A DNA stretch of 64,000 nucleotides from Antedon mediterranea (lineage: Eukaryota > Echinodermata > Crinoidea > Comatulida > Antedonidae): the NCBI RefSeq assembly GCF_964355755.1, contig NC_092673.1, positions 20,091,001 through 20,155,000 of the forward strand, given 5' to 3'. The notes below the pieces were generated by a model, which was not told the DNA's origin, did not search any database, and saw only the letters and a program-made list of their open reading frames with translations. Below are positions 13,875 to 25,383 of the stretch, piece by piece (positions within the stretch are counted from its first letter, which is position 1; each line of letters begins with the position of its first letter). A program made the translations under genes and the position numbers.

Positions 13875-15558
13875 CCGTATCCGGATATTCACCCCCTGGA
13901 CATTTACCCCCCGGACAACTACCCCCCGGACAACCACCACCTGGACCACTACCCCCTTAGGACAACTACCCCTTTAGGACAACTACCCCCCGGACAAATA
14001 CCCCCCGGACAACTACCCCCTTAGGACAACAACCCCCTTAGGACAACTACCCCCTGGACAACTACCCCCCGGACAATTACCCCCTAGGAACAATTACCCC
14101 CCGGACAATTACCCCCCGGACAATTACCCCCCGGACAATTACCACCCAGAAAACTATCCCTTTAGAACACCCTAACCACCCAGACCATTCAACAACCTGA
14201 CTCTGCAACAGTGTATAATAGGAATTAATAACTATATTTTAATTCGTTACTTTGACGAATTACTATTCATTATTGTAAACAAAAGTAAAAGATTGAACAT
14301 AAATATAGCCTGGTATAAACTGAAGATTGTCACACATGATCATAGGATAGTCGAACGTATTATATAGTACTCCCTGTATTTACTGTAAAGACTGGGTTCG
14401 CTAATAATAATAATAATTTTTGCGTCAGGACAATGCTTCGATAACCACTGGTCTTAAAAGAATTATTTGTCATATATGTATTTTTGTACACTTGAAGAAT
14501 AATATCACTTTTGATATTTGACCTCAATGTTCACTCACCGAATAAACGTCGATCTTTAAATAAATTCCCCTCAAATAAACGGTGACCATGTCACTCCCAT
14601 GAAACATCATATGGAATAATCGGCGTCTATTTCCATTAGATTATACCCCCTCCCATTGAATAAAAAACTTTCTTCCAATAAATGTCCACCTAAAAACCAC
14701 CTAAACAATAAACAGCCCAGGCCGTTTTTTCAATAAATACGGTACTTTAAATCTAGCACATCTAGGGTCTAGCGTGCTGTTAAACAGAATAATCGGTTAA
14801 AAACGGGTGTTTCGAAACTAGAGACCTGAGACCAGAGACCAGAGACCCAATACGAAAAGGGAGACCTAAATATACGAAAAGGGAGACCCACGTACGAAAA
14901 GGGAGACCCCACTATACGAAAAGGGAGACCCCACTATACGAAAAGGGAGACCCTAATATACGAAAAGGGAGACCTAAATATACGAAAAGGGAGACCCAAT
15001 TATACGAAAGGGAGACCCAAATATACAAAATGGGAGACCCAAATATACGAAAAGGGAGACCCACTATAAGAAAAGGGAGACCCACTATAAGAAAAGGGAG
15101 ACCCCACTATACGAAAAGAGAGACCACACTATACGAAAAGGGAGACCCTAATATACGAAAAGGGAGATCCAAATATAGGTCTCCCTTTTCGTATTGGGTC
15201 TCGTGTCAGGTCTCTGGTCTCGGGTCTCTAGTTTCGAAACACCCGTTAAAAACAGATGATTTCATTTTTACAGAAACCGGTCCTATATATTTGTCTACTT
15301 TTGGATGGGGGAGGGGGGGGGGTAGTTGACCGGGGGGTAGTTACCCGGGGGGTAGTTATCCTAAGGGGGTAGTTGTCCTAAGGGGGTGGTTGTCCGGGGG
15401 GTAGTTGTCCGGGGGGTTGTTATCCTAAGGGGGTAGTTGTCCTAAGGGGGTAGTTGTCCGGGGGGTAATTGTCCGGGGGGTAGTTGTCCTAAGGGGGTAG
15501 TTGTCCGGGTGGTAAACATCCGGGGGGTAACTGTCTAGGGGGTAGGTGTCCTAGAACC
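13875..15558. mobile_element. Foldback-type element with minisatellite arms
   Basis: The two arms are C-rich and G-rich mirror tandem repeats. CCCCCCGGACAACTA-type units fill 13885-14165, and their inverse GGGGGGTAGTTGTCC units fill 15305-15550. An 8-bp duplication AACTCTGG flanks the whole (13867-13874 and 15559-15566), and the empty site GTAACTCTGGCAACGG is seen at 3170. The element therefore moved as a unit. No protein gene is present. The middle holds a nested second element. The 8-bp duplication would suit hAT-like or foldback elements. Confidence 0.75.
14805..15244. mobile_element. MITE with 9-bp target duplication and internal minisatellite
   Basis: GGGTGTTTCGAAACTAGAGAC at the left is inverted at the right end, and the inverted repeat runs on for about 60 bases. 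A perfect 9-bp duplication GTTAAAAAC flanks it (14796-14804 and 15245-15253), the length typical of Mutator-like elements. The interior is a ~22-bp tandem repeat built on GGGAGACC and TATACGAAAA, about 14 units. The short open frame across the repeat (RKGRPTIRKGRP) is a repeat artefact. Confidence 0.8.
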
Positions 15559-15644
15559 AACTCTGGCAACAGTATACACAACGATGCTGGCATAGGGTAA
15601 AATAAATACTCAAGTCAATAGGCCTATACTTTTAGCTTTAAATA

Positions 15645-16008
15645 AATTGTAATCCAGCATAAGGAGTTCCTTGGTCAGAGCAATACTTTACACAGTACTC
15701 AATTGCCATGCTTCCACTAGAGGTAGACGCGTCTTACAATGCTCTGGTACTGGCGTCTACAAAACAACCTTCATAAACCCCTAAACAAAACACATGATAC
15801 CCTTTGAATTATTATCGCAATTTTATCTTTAGTTGAAAATCAATAATCGATAATCAACTTCAAATAATAAATTCACAACGGTATACTCCAATCAATAATA
15901 AACTGGTAACCGTGACGTCATATTTCTTTTTTTTTGCACACGAATGATGATTATACTCTGTTGTCAGAATAATATATCTTAACACGATGTGTATTCCAAT
16001 ATAGCTTA
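15645..16008. other. Spacer without recognisable features
   Basis: AT-rich sequence between the end of the repeat array and the next transposon. No gene, RNA or clear repeat was seen. Confidence 0.5.
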
Positions 16009-17354
16009 AAGCTGATTTTCCACTAGGCGAATTTGTTCGCGCGAATCTAGTCTGGGTTCCAGACGGAGTTTTGTCTTAATATTAGTTAAAAGATAAATAT
16101 TTTGGCACATATGGCGTTTCATACGTATACTACTTGATTTTGGATACTCCGTCTGGGAAAACACGCACAAGTCACGTGGTTTGACACCAAGAATTCTTGG
16201 TGCATACGATTATCCAGTTGACTAGTTTCAGCTGCATGCGATTGGCTACTCACTCGTACACTGTTTAAATATTCATATTTCAGAATTTCAAAGACTCAAC
16301 AACTAAGATGATGCGCATGCGCTATGTCACGTTTAGACAATGTGTACTTAGGTACATTTATGAAAGTCTGAAGGCTAGAAATTATTTTATATGCCTAGTA
16401 GTCTGGTAAACATTTGATGGGATCTTTGAAACATGAAAACTCGTCTTGATATATGATATGCTAGCTTCTCCGCAAATCAAACATTGAATGGATCATTTAT
16501 TACGCGGAGATAATTTTGGTTTAATTCCCACCCAGACCCTGTCCTGTTCTGTCTGTGTGGTGGTGTAGCCCTGTTGTGTGCCGGTGGTATGTAGGCCTAC
16601 TTCATTGGCGTTTTATTTGGCAGGTCATACGTGCGAGTTGAGTAGGACCTACGAAAGAGGCCTAGGCCAAGGACTAAACAATTAATAAACAAAACAACTT
16701 GGCATTACTATTTTATATTTCAACAGTCTCGATCGTACATTAAGCACTGGTAGGCCTACGTACTCGATCTCTTTCATTTTGAAACAAAATGATCATTGGT
16801 TGATTCGAAATCCATATTTACATACCGCCCGCCCCATATAGCCAAATACGGTATGATAACCTACGTCATTCTTATCGTATGTTTGCGGTCTGCAAATCGA
16901 TTTCTATACGTGTTTCACAAGTCTGTATTTTCAGACAAAAATCGCGGTCGAAATAAAAACAAATAAATAAAAAAAAAAAAAAAAGATAATACAGACTTGG
17001 GGCAAGTCTAGCGCGAATCCAACGTTTCGAAGAGAAAAAATCGCCTACTCTCTTTCCACTACAGAGCGAATAGCTGCGACGTTCATGTTCCTCGCGTGGT
17101 TGCTGAGCATTTCGATTCGCATGAGTGCTCATGAAAGCGTCATAGCTCATTTCCTGAGCTCTGATTGGTTGCGCAATGTTTCGCTTCGCAAAAAGTAGAA
17201 ACAATTCAAACTAGTCAATTTCGCTGAAGCGAAAAATCAAAGAAACTAGAATTCGTCGAAGAATGCAGTATGACAGACAGAAACGCGAATACGCATGTGC
17301 ATAGCATGACGCTTTCGATTCGCGCGAACAAATTCGCCTAGTGGAAAATCGGCT
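16009..17354. mobile_element. Non-autonomous transposon with GCGAATTTGTTCGCGCGAA termini
   Basis: About 38 bases at each end are near-perfect inverted copies, from GATTTTCCACTAGGCGAA inward through TTGTTCGCGCGAATC. A TTA trinucleotide flanks both ends. The interior carries many TTCGCTTCGC motifs and an A-tract near 16,975 but no transposase. The 110-codon open frame on the minus strand here lacks any recognisable domain and I regard it as chance. It is probably a Harbinger-like or similar short-target MITE. Confidence 0.7.
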
Positions 17355-17755
17355 TTAGTGTTCATAATTAGGAACAGACTACGCTGTAATTTATTATTTT
17401 TATTTATTGATACTTGATTAAATATTTCTAATTGATTCAGGAATCCTGATTTACGATTGAACAGCAGCTGTAGTTCAATTCAAATAACATTTATTTTCGT
17501 CCAAAGATTAAGATTTACAAAATAAGGACGACAGCAGGAGCCCAAAAAGATAAACATCTTGTGACGGGACTGCCTAAGACAAGTTAATAGTTTTTAAAAA
17601 AGATAGGAAAAATAGAGCAATAAATAAATAAATAAAAAAAGACAATTTGTAAAAATAAAGTAAAATTTGATGAACAGATGAACAGCTGAGTCGTATAGTT
17701 AACTTGTAAGAAGGTGAATCATAAACTAAAATCAAAAGTTATTTTTATAACTTAC

Positions 17756-18043
17756 AGTTTTCTTTTATTTCCCAAACCTCTGGAGATTCAGTCGTTCCAT
17801 TGTAGTTTGCTATTGCCGCGTATAAACTACCATCCACTGAGAAAAGTTTACCACTCTGAACCCCATGACCTGGTACTTGGGAATACTTTACGAATAGGTT
17901 ACGGGTAAAATTCCATTTATACACCGTTGAGTTCACTTTAACATCGTAGTTTGTCACAAGTAAATAGTGGTTTGTAGCCAATTGTAAATACGATGCATCA
18001 CATGCACCATCTCCTACAGTCATTTGATGATATTTGAAAAAAC
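17756..18043 (-). CDS. Gene A exon: EAR (epitempin) repeat
   Basis: This internal exon has a clear acceptor (TTTTAG at its 5' side) and a GTAAGT donor. It encodes one EAR repeat, with the hallmark pattern ASYLQLATNHYLLVTNY, then VYKWN and SGKLFSVDGSLYAAIANY. EAR repeats form seven-bladed beta-propellers in secreted or surface proteins such as LGI and TSPEAR. The exon starts with a split codon (phase matching the exon at 18565) and leaves one base for the next exon, the same phases as the homologous exon of gene B at 57195-57500. No following exon was found to the left, so the 3' end of gene A lies outside the window or is lost. A partial duplicate lies at 46170-46622. Confidence 0.85.
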
Positions 18044-18374
18044 CTAAAACATAAGATGGAATACTTTCTTATACAGTAGATCTTTATTTTAATTGCAGTA
18101 ACACTAAAGCAGTCGTGATAAAAATCACAAGGTATACATTTGAGACTATAGATAATGTCGAGTTTGACGTTAACAGGGCAAGTTACCAGGTAAAGATAGC
18201 TGATCTACTTCCTAAGTATAATCTAACCTAACCATCTAAATATTCTCTCTTAACTATTAAAAAAGACATCGATTCCCGGGACATTTCGGTTGGCAGCGCC
18301 CCCTATAATGTTCTAATTGATGTCATGATAAATCTTCTCTGCTGCAGCGTAGTGTAATAAACGTATATACATAC

Positions 18375-18565
18375 CATGTGAGTTCAAAACATAGAGGTAG
18401 ACTGTTTTGTAGTTTGCAAGAAACATAATATAGAGTTGTCCATTTATTATAAAATTCTCAACTTTTCGTACACCATTTGGTAAAGTCAAATTTTGGTAAT
18501 TTTCATACAATTCAGCCGTATTGTTGAATCTGTATACCCTTGTTGGTGCTTTAGAATTATCGCCA
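18375..18565 (-). CDS. Gene A exon: EAR repeat
   Basis: Bounded by TTTCAG and GTATGT. It encodes an EAR repeat with RVYRFNNTAELYENY and VENFIINGQLYIMFLANY, close in sequence to gene B exon 56099-56301 (HFIINGQLYVFVINY). The splice phases are compatible with both neighbouring exons at 19652 and 18043, supporting one transcript on the minus strand. A beta-propeller blade in an extracellular protein is the likely role. Confidence 0.85.
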
Positions 18566-19546
18566 CTGAAATTTAAAAAGTAATGAATGAAAATTTGAAC
18601 AGAAAACTAAGTCATTAGAAAAAGGAATTTAGATAAGTATATTCCGATAGTGTGCCAACTTCGGGCCAAAAACACGAGTAAGTGAGCTTTTTATGTGTGC
18701 TATAATGCATCTTAACAAACTTCTAGTGGCAGTGTAAGATGTTGTACTGTTTAAATACCCACTACTCACCTCTCCCCACTCCATTTCCTAATTCAAAGAC
18801 ACCAATTTGCACGAGTAACATATGTAATATTTGTTGTAAGAATAATTATGACTTTTTACAGTTAAAGATATATTGTCCCCTTGAAAATATTTTTTTTTTT
18901 TTAATTTTTGGTTGAATATGCCATTTTTAATGTCACATAATAGTTATCCATTTTGACTAAAAATTGGATTGAAAAGAAATGTATTTATCTGAAAAAACTG
19001 TAATTTAAGGGAAAAATAGTCAAATTGTCTGCCAGCAAATGGGTTTTTGGTTGGATTTAACCATTTATTTTCTCATTTATAAGTGAAAAAATGATTTTCC
19101 CCGTTTTTTTCTACTGAAGTAATTAACGTTATTAAAACTACAAAATAACCTATTCAAAGTCTGATTTAATTAATCTTCATTTTTCATGTTTTTGGGGGAC
19201 AATACATCTTTAATCAATCTAAGGTAAAACAATCAAATGTTTATCAATTTCAATTGTTCTGTTTTAAAAACTGAATTACAACAAATAGCGAAAATTAGAT
19301 AAACATAATAATCATAATTAACAAGCATACAAATATCAAAATCACTAACAATTACATACAATTACAAATTAATCACAGCGAGATCAGCCCGAATGACAAA
19401 TTCTTCCTATGAAAATGTACGGCTCTTTCTACACTATCCAACGTTATGTGACAAAAAAGTGTGATAGTGTAGGCTCGCCCCAGCACAAAACGACAAACCC
19501 GTCTGTATGTTCTGATTATGCTAAAACACTATACTAAAATACTTAC

Positions 19547-19652
19547 TATCCACCAATCACGAGATAATGTTTGTTCTTGTATGTGAACGCCGTATTGCTT
19601 GCTGATGATATACCAACAATGTTTGATTTAAACACGTAATCGTGGATAAACT
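19547..19652 (-). CDS. Gene A exon: EAR repeat
   Basis: The acceptor TTTTTCAG and donor GTAAGT frame a 106-base exon. The translation contains FIHDYVFKSN, then NTAFTYKNKHYLVIGG, a typical EAR-repeat half. The last two bases complete a codon with the first base of exon 18565. The preceding gene A exon known in the window is at 37636-37839. The 18-kb gap between them is an intron occupied by the Polinton and a LINE fragment, although I cannot exclude a missed or deleted exon. Confidence 0.75.
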
Positions 19653-20157
19653 CTGAAAAATTATTGCTAATGTTAACGCTAAACAAATATTTTCAGCAAA
19701 GTTTTTTTTTTTTTCTCTTTTGTGGCGCAAACACCACTTTTATTCACATTCATATTATCTCATATTACATAAAATCGTATTATTACCTCCGCCAAGGAGG
19801 TTATGTTTTCACCCCTGTATGTTTTAACTTGTAAATGTCGTTACAGTTCATAAGTAACATTTTTACATATATGAATTCTGTATTACTCCTTTTTTCAATA
19901 ATTTTCTTATATTTTGTTATACACTTGACAGGATCATTATTATCATCTATCCCGTTTTAAAATAGTTCACACATTTTCATTTGTTTGTTTTCATTTTACA
20001 ACCCGGATTATACAATATATTTATATACATGATAAAAAAAAACAATAATAGCTCAGTACCACCAGTAACCCGTATCACTGTAATTCTTTTTCAGTTAATC
20101 GTATCAAATTAGAAATTATATTATCATAATCTTACTTCTTAAAGCTACCCATTTTTC
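19653..20157. other. Intron sequence left of the Polinton
   Basis: AT-rich sequence with no gene recognised. It runs up to the left target duplication of the Polinton. Confidence 0.5.
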
Positions 20158-20163
20158 TATACT
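20158..20163. other. Polinton target-site duplication, left
   Basis: TATACT immediately precedes the left terminal inverted repeat and is repeated exactly after the right one (36682-36687). Six-base duplications are the norm for Polinton/Maverick integration. Confidence 0.9.
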
Positions 20164-20702
20164 AGTAGTGGGGATGCAGGTATAGTCAGTCGTGATTATA
20201 ACAATGGTTAACAATGGGGGTAGTATAAGACAATAGAGAATATCATTTCACTAGAATTGTTATATAGAATTGTTATATATTAATATACATTATAATATAA
20301 AATTAATAAATATTAAATAAAAATGATATGATGATTTAGTCGTTTGTGATGAGAACAAATGGTTTACAATGGTTGAAGTCAATAGGTGTTATGTTTCGGA
20401 TTATAATACAATGGTTAACATAGGGTAAGGAAGTGAGACAATATAGTTTTTGTAAGATTTGAATTAGTCATAGAGTCAATAAAGATGCACCTGGTTAATT
20501 AAAACTAGTTAATTGAGGTTTTTGCTTGATGTATGCCGACATAATCCAAAGACATAAGTTATTTGATCCGGATATTATAACAATGACTAAAACAAAAAGA
20601 TAAGAATGAATGAAGTTAAATAATAAGTATGTCTTGATTGAACTATACCGAAAGGTAATTAACCATCTTCCGGATTTGTTAGATAAATCGAAAGCAGTGA
20701 CA
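20164..20702. repeat. Polinton left terminal inverted repeat
   Basis: Matches the inverse of 36133-36681 with some substitutions and small indels. Shared landmarks are the terminus AGTAGTGGGGATGCAGG, GCCGACATAATCCAAAGAC, and the inner edge around GATAAATCGAAAGCAGTGAC. The divergence between the two copies could be used to date the insertion. Confidence 0.9.
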
Positions 20703-20952
20703 CGGGGTGTTTGACATACTAAAGTTTACTGTAACTTATCTATACAATTTTAACTTTAATTTAAATCATAAAAGGAAAAAACAAAAGAAATAAAAACGAC
20801 GCTTCTGATGTCATGCATAAATTAATTTGTTATGTTTAAATATCGGGGGGGGGGGTATAATTTGAAATTCTATGTCAGTGTTATCAATTACATCGAAGTC
20901 ACTCAAACTCTAGTACTAGTTCCAAAGTATTACCGCTACACGAGGGTTAAAG
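20703..20952. promoter_or_regulatory. Probable polymerase promoter and leader region
   Basis: 250 bases between the left inverted repeat and the first coding exon, AT-rich with a run of ten G near 20,846. No TATA box or initiator can be assigned with confidence. Only the position suggests a promoter. Confidence 0.3.
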
Positions 20953-21616
20953 ATGAATTCTAACGTGCATACCGGTAATGAACAAGAATTTGAAGACAGC
21001 AGTCTTAGCGGTAACGAGGAATTTTTGTTAGAAATTCTTGATGACAACGATGAAATGGTAAGTTGAATCAATTTGTACAAAAAATAAAAATTTAAGTATA
21101 TTATTTTCCAAATGTTATTAAGAATGACTTCTTTGTTCTGTCTGTTACATGGATTTTGTTATTTAATTTTCAGATTCGATGTATAGAAGAGTTAATTGAT
21201 GATCAGAACGAATTATGTAATGAAATGGTAAGTTACTAGTTCTATAAATTTATTTTGAAAATGGTAATAATATATGATATTTAGTCTAATATAAAAAAAA
21301 AAATGTAACATTTTGTATTACAGTACGGTATTTTGAATAGAAGCAGTAATAACGAAGAAGATATGATTGAATTTAATTATGAAGGAGTAGGAAAATACCG
21401 TAAAGTAATGGTAAGTTCTTTTTTTAAACATTGTTTTTTTTTTATAAATAGTATAATTATGTAAGATATATTGTTCTTAGTCTGTCTGTTTTATTCGTAT
21501 TTTAGCACGGTAAGAGAAGAGGAGAGAAAAGATATTACGAGAATAATGAAGAAGATAATAATGAATTTGACGAGGAATTAGTGCAGCGTGGAGCTGGAAA
21601 TTTTCGTAAACAAATG
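20953..21616 (+). other. Four small leader exons of the Polinton polymerase
   Basis: Four short open segments are each followed by a strong donor and preceded by a good acceptor: 20953-21057 (starting ATGAATTC), 21174-21227, 21324-21410 and 21506-21616. The fifth exon starts at 21733. All lengths (105, 54, 87, 111) are multiples of three and every junction is phase 0. All four exons end in the codon ATG directly before GTAAG. The translations are strongly acidic. Exons 3 and 4 share a G-x-G-x-x-R-K-x-M ending and a NEED segment, and exons 1 and 2 share DD-x-N-(x)-EM endings, as if made by exon duplication. Exon 4 and the start of exon 5 carry basic KRR and AKRPR patches that could be nuclear localisation signals. 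Confidence 0.75.
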
Positions 21617-24600
21617 GTAAGCTTGTACGGTTGTTTTCTTCTTTACTTATAGATCTTTTATTTATTTATTTTTTTCAATGATAAAATATAATATAATTGG
21701 AGTAAATTGTTATTATTTTTCTTGTATTTTAGCCTGCTAAGAGACCTCGCATTGATTCAGAGGAAGAGGAAGAGGATGAGCGTAACATAAACGCTGTAAA
21801 TGTTGAAGATCTTTGTATTATAAGGAGACTTAGAGATAAGTTCAACAAACGTTTTAATTTATTTTCAAGTGATCATTTAGTTACTTTAGTAGGGTTAGAC
21901 CAATTTCGTGTTATTGATGTTTTACCTTTATTAGTTAGGATATTTGAACATGTGCTGAATACATTATGCCAAAATGTTCAACCACATGATAGAGTTAGGC
22001 TTGTTATTAACGCTAACGGTTTAGATATACCAATTTCCTTACCTTTTTTATTAAGAGAACATCTAACGCCAGAATTCATTTTAGCTGAGATAACTAAAGT
22101 CCTTCAATCACACATGGATATTTTAGTGGGGGATGGGTTAACCTTTAACATTCAACACATATCCATGCCGTTTGGAGGTGGTAGTAATAATTTCTTTAAA
22201 AAGGGTATTGATAAAACCAAAAAAGGTGCGCGATGTTTAATTAGAATTCAAAATGAAAACGACAAACAAATTTGCTGCGCGAGAGCTATTGTCACCGGTG
22301 TTTCATGGTTGGAAGATAAATTAAATAATAGAAAGCGATGGGATAATATTAGACGGGGTTTTAATTTACAAAAAGAAGCGGCTGAAAGTCTTTTATCGAG
22401 GGCTGGGGTAGATAAGGGTCCTTGTGGGATAACTCAGCTTAAGCGTTTTCAGGAAGCGTTACCAAATTATCAAATTATCGTTATCTCCAAGGATAATTTA
22501 CATTCGATTATATTCAGTGGCGAACATAGAGAAAAACAAATATATTTGTATCACCACGATAACCACTATGACTTAATAACTAAATTAACTGCATTTTTTG
22601 AAGTAAGATACTTTTGCAACTTGTGTTTGAAAGGTTACAACAATAAATTTGAACATAAATGTAAATTCAGTTGTGAGCTATGTTGCTCCCATGATTGCAC
22701 TCCTTCATTGGAATCAGTAACTATCATTTCATGTAATGAATGTAATCGTTCTTTTAAAAATCAAAAATGTTTTAACAATCACAAATCTTCAAAAAATGGT
22801 ACAAAAACGGTTTGTGATATTAAAAAAATCTGTAAGGAGTGCAATCGTTTCATTAAGAAGGATCATAAATGCAATGAATATACGTGTAAAGTATGTAATC
22901 TAAAAGTCCAAACAGGTCATCTTTGCTACATGAAAAACGTAATTGATAAGAAAACCAACAAAACTAACGATGTAGATAAAAAGTCTGTGGAAAAATATTT
23001 CTTTTTCGATTTTGAATGTACCCAAGAAACGGGGGTTCACAATCCTAATTTATGCGTTTTACAAAAAACGTGTTTAAATTGTATAACAGAGGATAAGGAC
23101 TCTGATCAATGCAAAATTTGCGGGGATAAAACCAAAATTTTTGAGGGAGACGATGCATGTAATAAATTCTGTGATTATATCTTTAATTCGTATCCTTATA
23201 ACTCAAATTTAACATGCATTGCTCATAATTTTCAGGTGTACGACAGTTACTTTATCATGAAGTATTTACACGGCGAAGGTATTATTCCGGAACCCATTTT
23301 TAGGGGTGGGAAAATAATGTCCCTTAAGGTAAAGAATACGTCAATTCGGTTCATAGATTCTCTTTCTTTTCTTCCTATGCCCCTTAGTAAATTACCCAAA
23401 ACATTTGGAATTAACGAGCTGAAGAAAGGGTTTTTCCCTCATAGGTTCAACACTCGTGAAAATATAGATTATGTAGGGCCTTACCCCGACCCCTCATTGT
23501 ATGATCCGGATTCAATGTCATCATCTGTGAGAGATGAATTTTTCTCTTGGTACAATCAAAAACAAAACGAAATATTTAGCCTCAGACAAGAACTAACCGA
23601 TTATTGTATCAGTGATGTTGATATTTTAAGAAAGTGTTGTCTAACTTTTAGACATATCTTTAAACAAGTAACGGTACTCAATGATACTGTCGATAAAGAT
23701 GGGGTTGATCCATTTTCAAACGGGCTTATTACAATAGCATCAGCATGTAGTTACGTTTTTGCCCGAAATTTTTTAAAACCTGATTCAATTGCCATATTCC
23801 CTCCATCAAATTTTGAAACTATTGATAACCATTCTTTTATGAGTATGGAATGGTTATCCTACGAATCTAAACGTAGAGGAATCAATATTCACCATGCGCG
23901 AAACGGTGGTGAAAAAGTATTTGGACCATATAAAATTGACGGGGCTTCTTTTGATCCTAATATTATATTTGAATTTATGGGGTGTATGTTTCATGGTTGT
24001 AAAAAATGCTATCGATCAGATACCAAAAATCCCTTTACCGGAGTTACTATGGCTGACTCGTATCTGACAACAATAAAAAAATCAGAATTTCTGAAACAAA
24101 ATTTTCCCCAATTCGAGTATGTAGAAATATGGGAACATGAGTGGAAGGAGCTTAAACGCTCTTTACCTCCTCTTTATCGACAGGAGATACTTGATGTACC
24201 TTACATTCACCCCACACTTAATCCAAGAGATGCTTTCTTTGGTGGAAGGACGAATGCTGCGCGATTATTCTACGAGGCTAACGAAGATGAAGAAATTCAT
24301 TACGTTGATTTCACTAGCCTCTATCCGTATTGTAACAAATACGGAACATATCCCGTCGGTCACCCCAAAATTTTGGCATCTAAAAACATGTCGACGGATA
24401 TTAATGACTATTTTGGCCTAATTAAATGCACGATTGAACCACCCAAACATTTACTACATCCTGTATTACCATACAGGTTTAATGGTAAACTCATGTTTCC
24501 ATTATGTCGCACGTGCGTAGAAAATCAATGCCAAGTGTCGTTTACACATTCTACTGACGAAAGGACTTTGGATGGTAGCTGGGTTACCACCGAAGTTCAG

Positions 24601-25383
24601 AAAGCAGTAGAAATGGGGTATAAAATTACCAAAGTACATGTAGCTTGGCACTTTCACCAAAGAAGCGAATAATCATACTAACCCCTCATCGGGCTTGTTC
24701 ACTAATTAGATTAACACATTTTTGAAATTAAAGCAAGAATCCTCAGGTTGGCCTGATTGGTGTATTTCTGACGCTGCCAAACAGAAATACATCAATCAGT
24801 ATGAAGAAAAAGAAGGGATAAAATTAAATCCCGATAAAATTGAATATAACCCAGGATTAAGATCCTTGGCCAAACTCATGTTAAATTCTTTTTGGGGAAA
24901 GTTTGGCCAAAAGGAAAACCAGTCTAAAACGCTTTACAGCAACAATCCTAATGATGTATACGATCTTCTCTCTGACCCAGAGGTAATTGTAAATGACTTT
25001 AATCTAATCCATGACAATTTGGCCGAATTGAAATATCAAAATGAAAAGAAATCAATAACTTTCAACAAAAAATTTAACGTGGCAATTGCAGCCTTTACCA
25101 CGGCCACAGCTAGACTAAAGCTGTACGAATTGTTAGAACATTTACAAGATCGTGTACTTTATTACGATACAGATTCTTGCGTTTTCGTTACTAATAAAAC
25201 TAACCCTGATGAGTGGCAACCATCGCTTGGTGATTATTTGGGTGAATTAACTAATGAAATAGATCTCAAAGACGGAAAATATATCTCGTGCTTTGTTTCG
25301 GGTGGTCCGAAAAACTATGTTTATAAACTGGATTCAGGCAAAACTGTCTGCAAAGTCAAAGGTTTGACTCTAAATTTTAAAAA

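Larger units (their letters stand above)
8372..15644. repeat. Long degenerate repeat unit, copy 2, right part with nested insertions
   Basis: Blocks of the repeat unit (8372-9051, 10622-10655, 13062-13874, 15559-15644) are separated by three further insertions. Each insertion can be excised to regain the sequence seen in copy 1 at 2930-3200. No host gene is visible. Confidence 0.7.

Noticed and set aside
15030-15329. 99-codon open frame with RKGRPT repeats
   Set aside because: Translation of the 22-bp minisatellite inside a MITE.
16872-17204. 110-codon minus-strand open frame
   Set aside because: Lies in the interior of a non-autonomous transposon, crosses an A-tract and has no domain.
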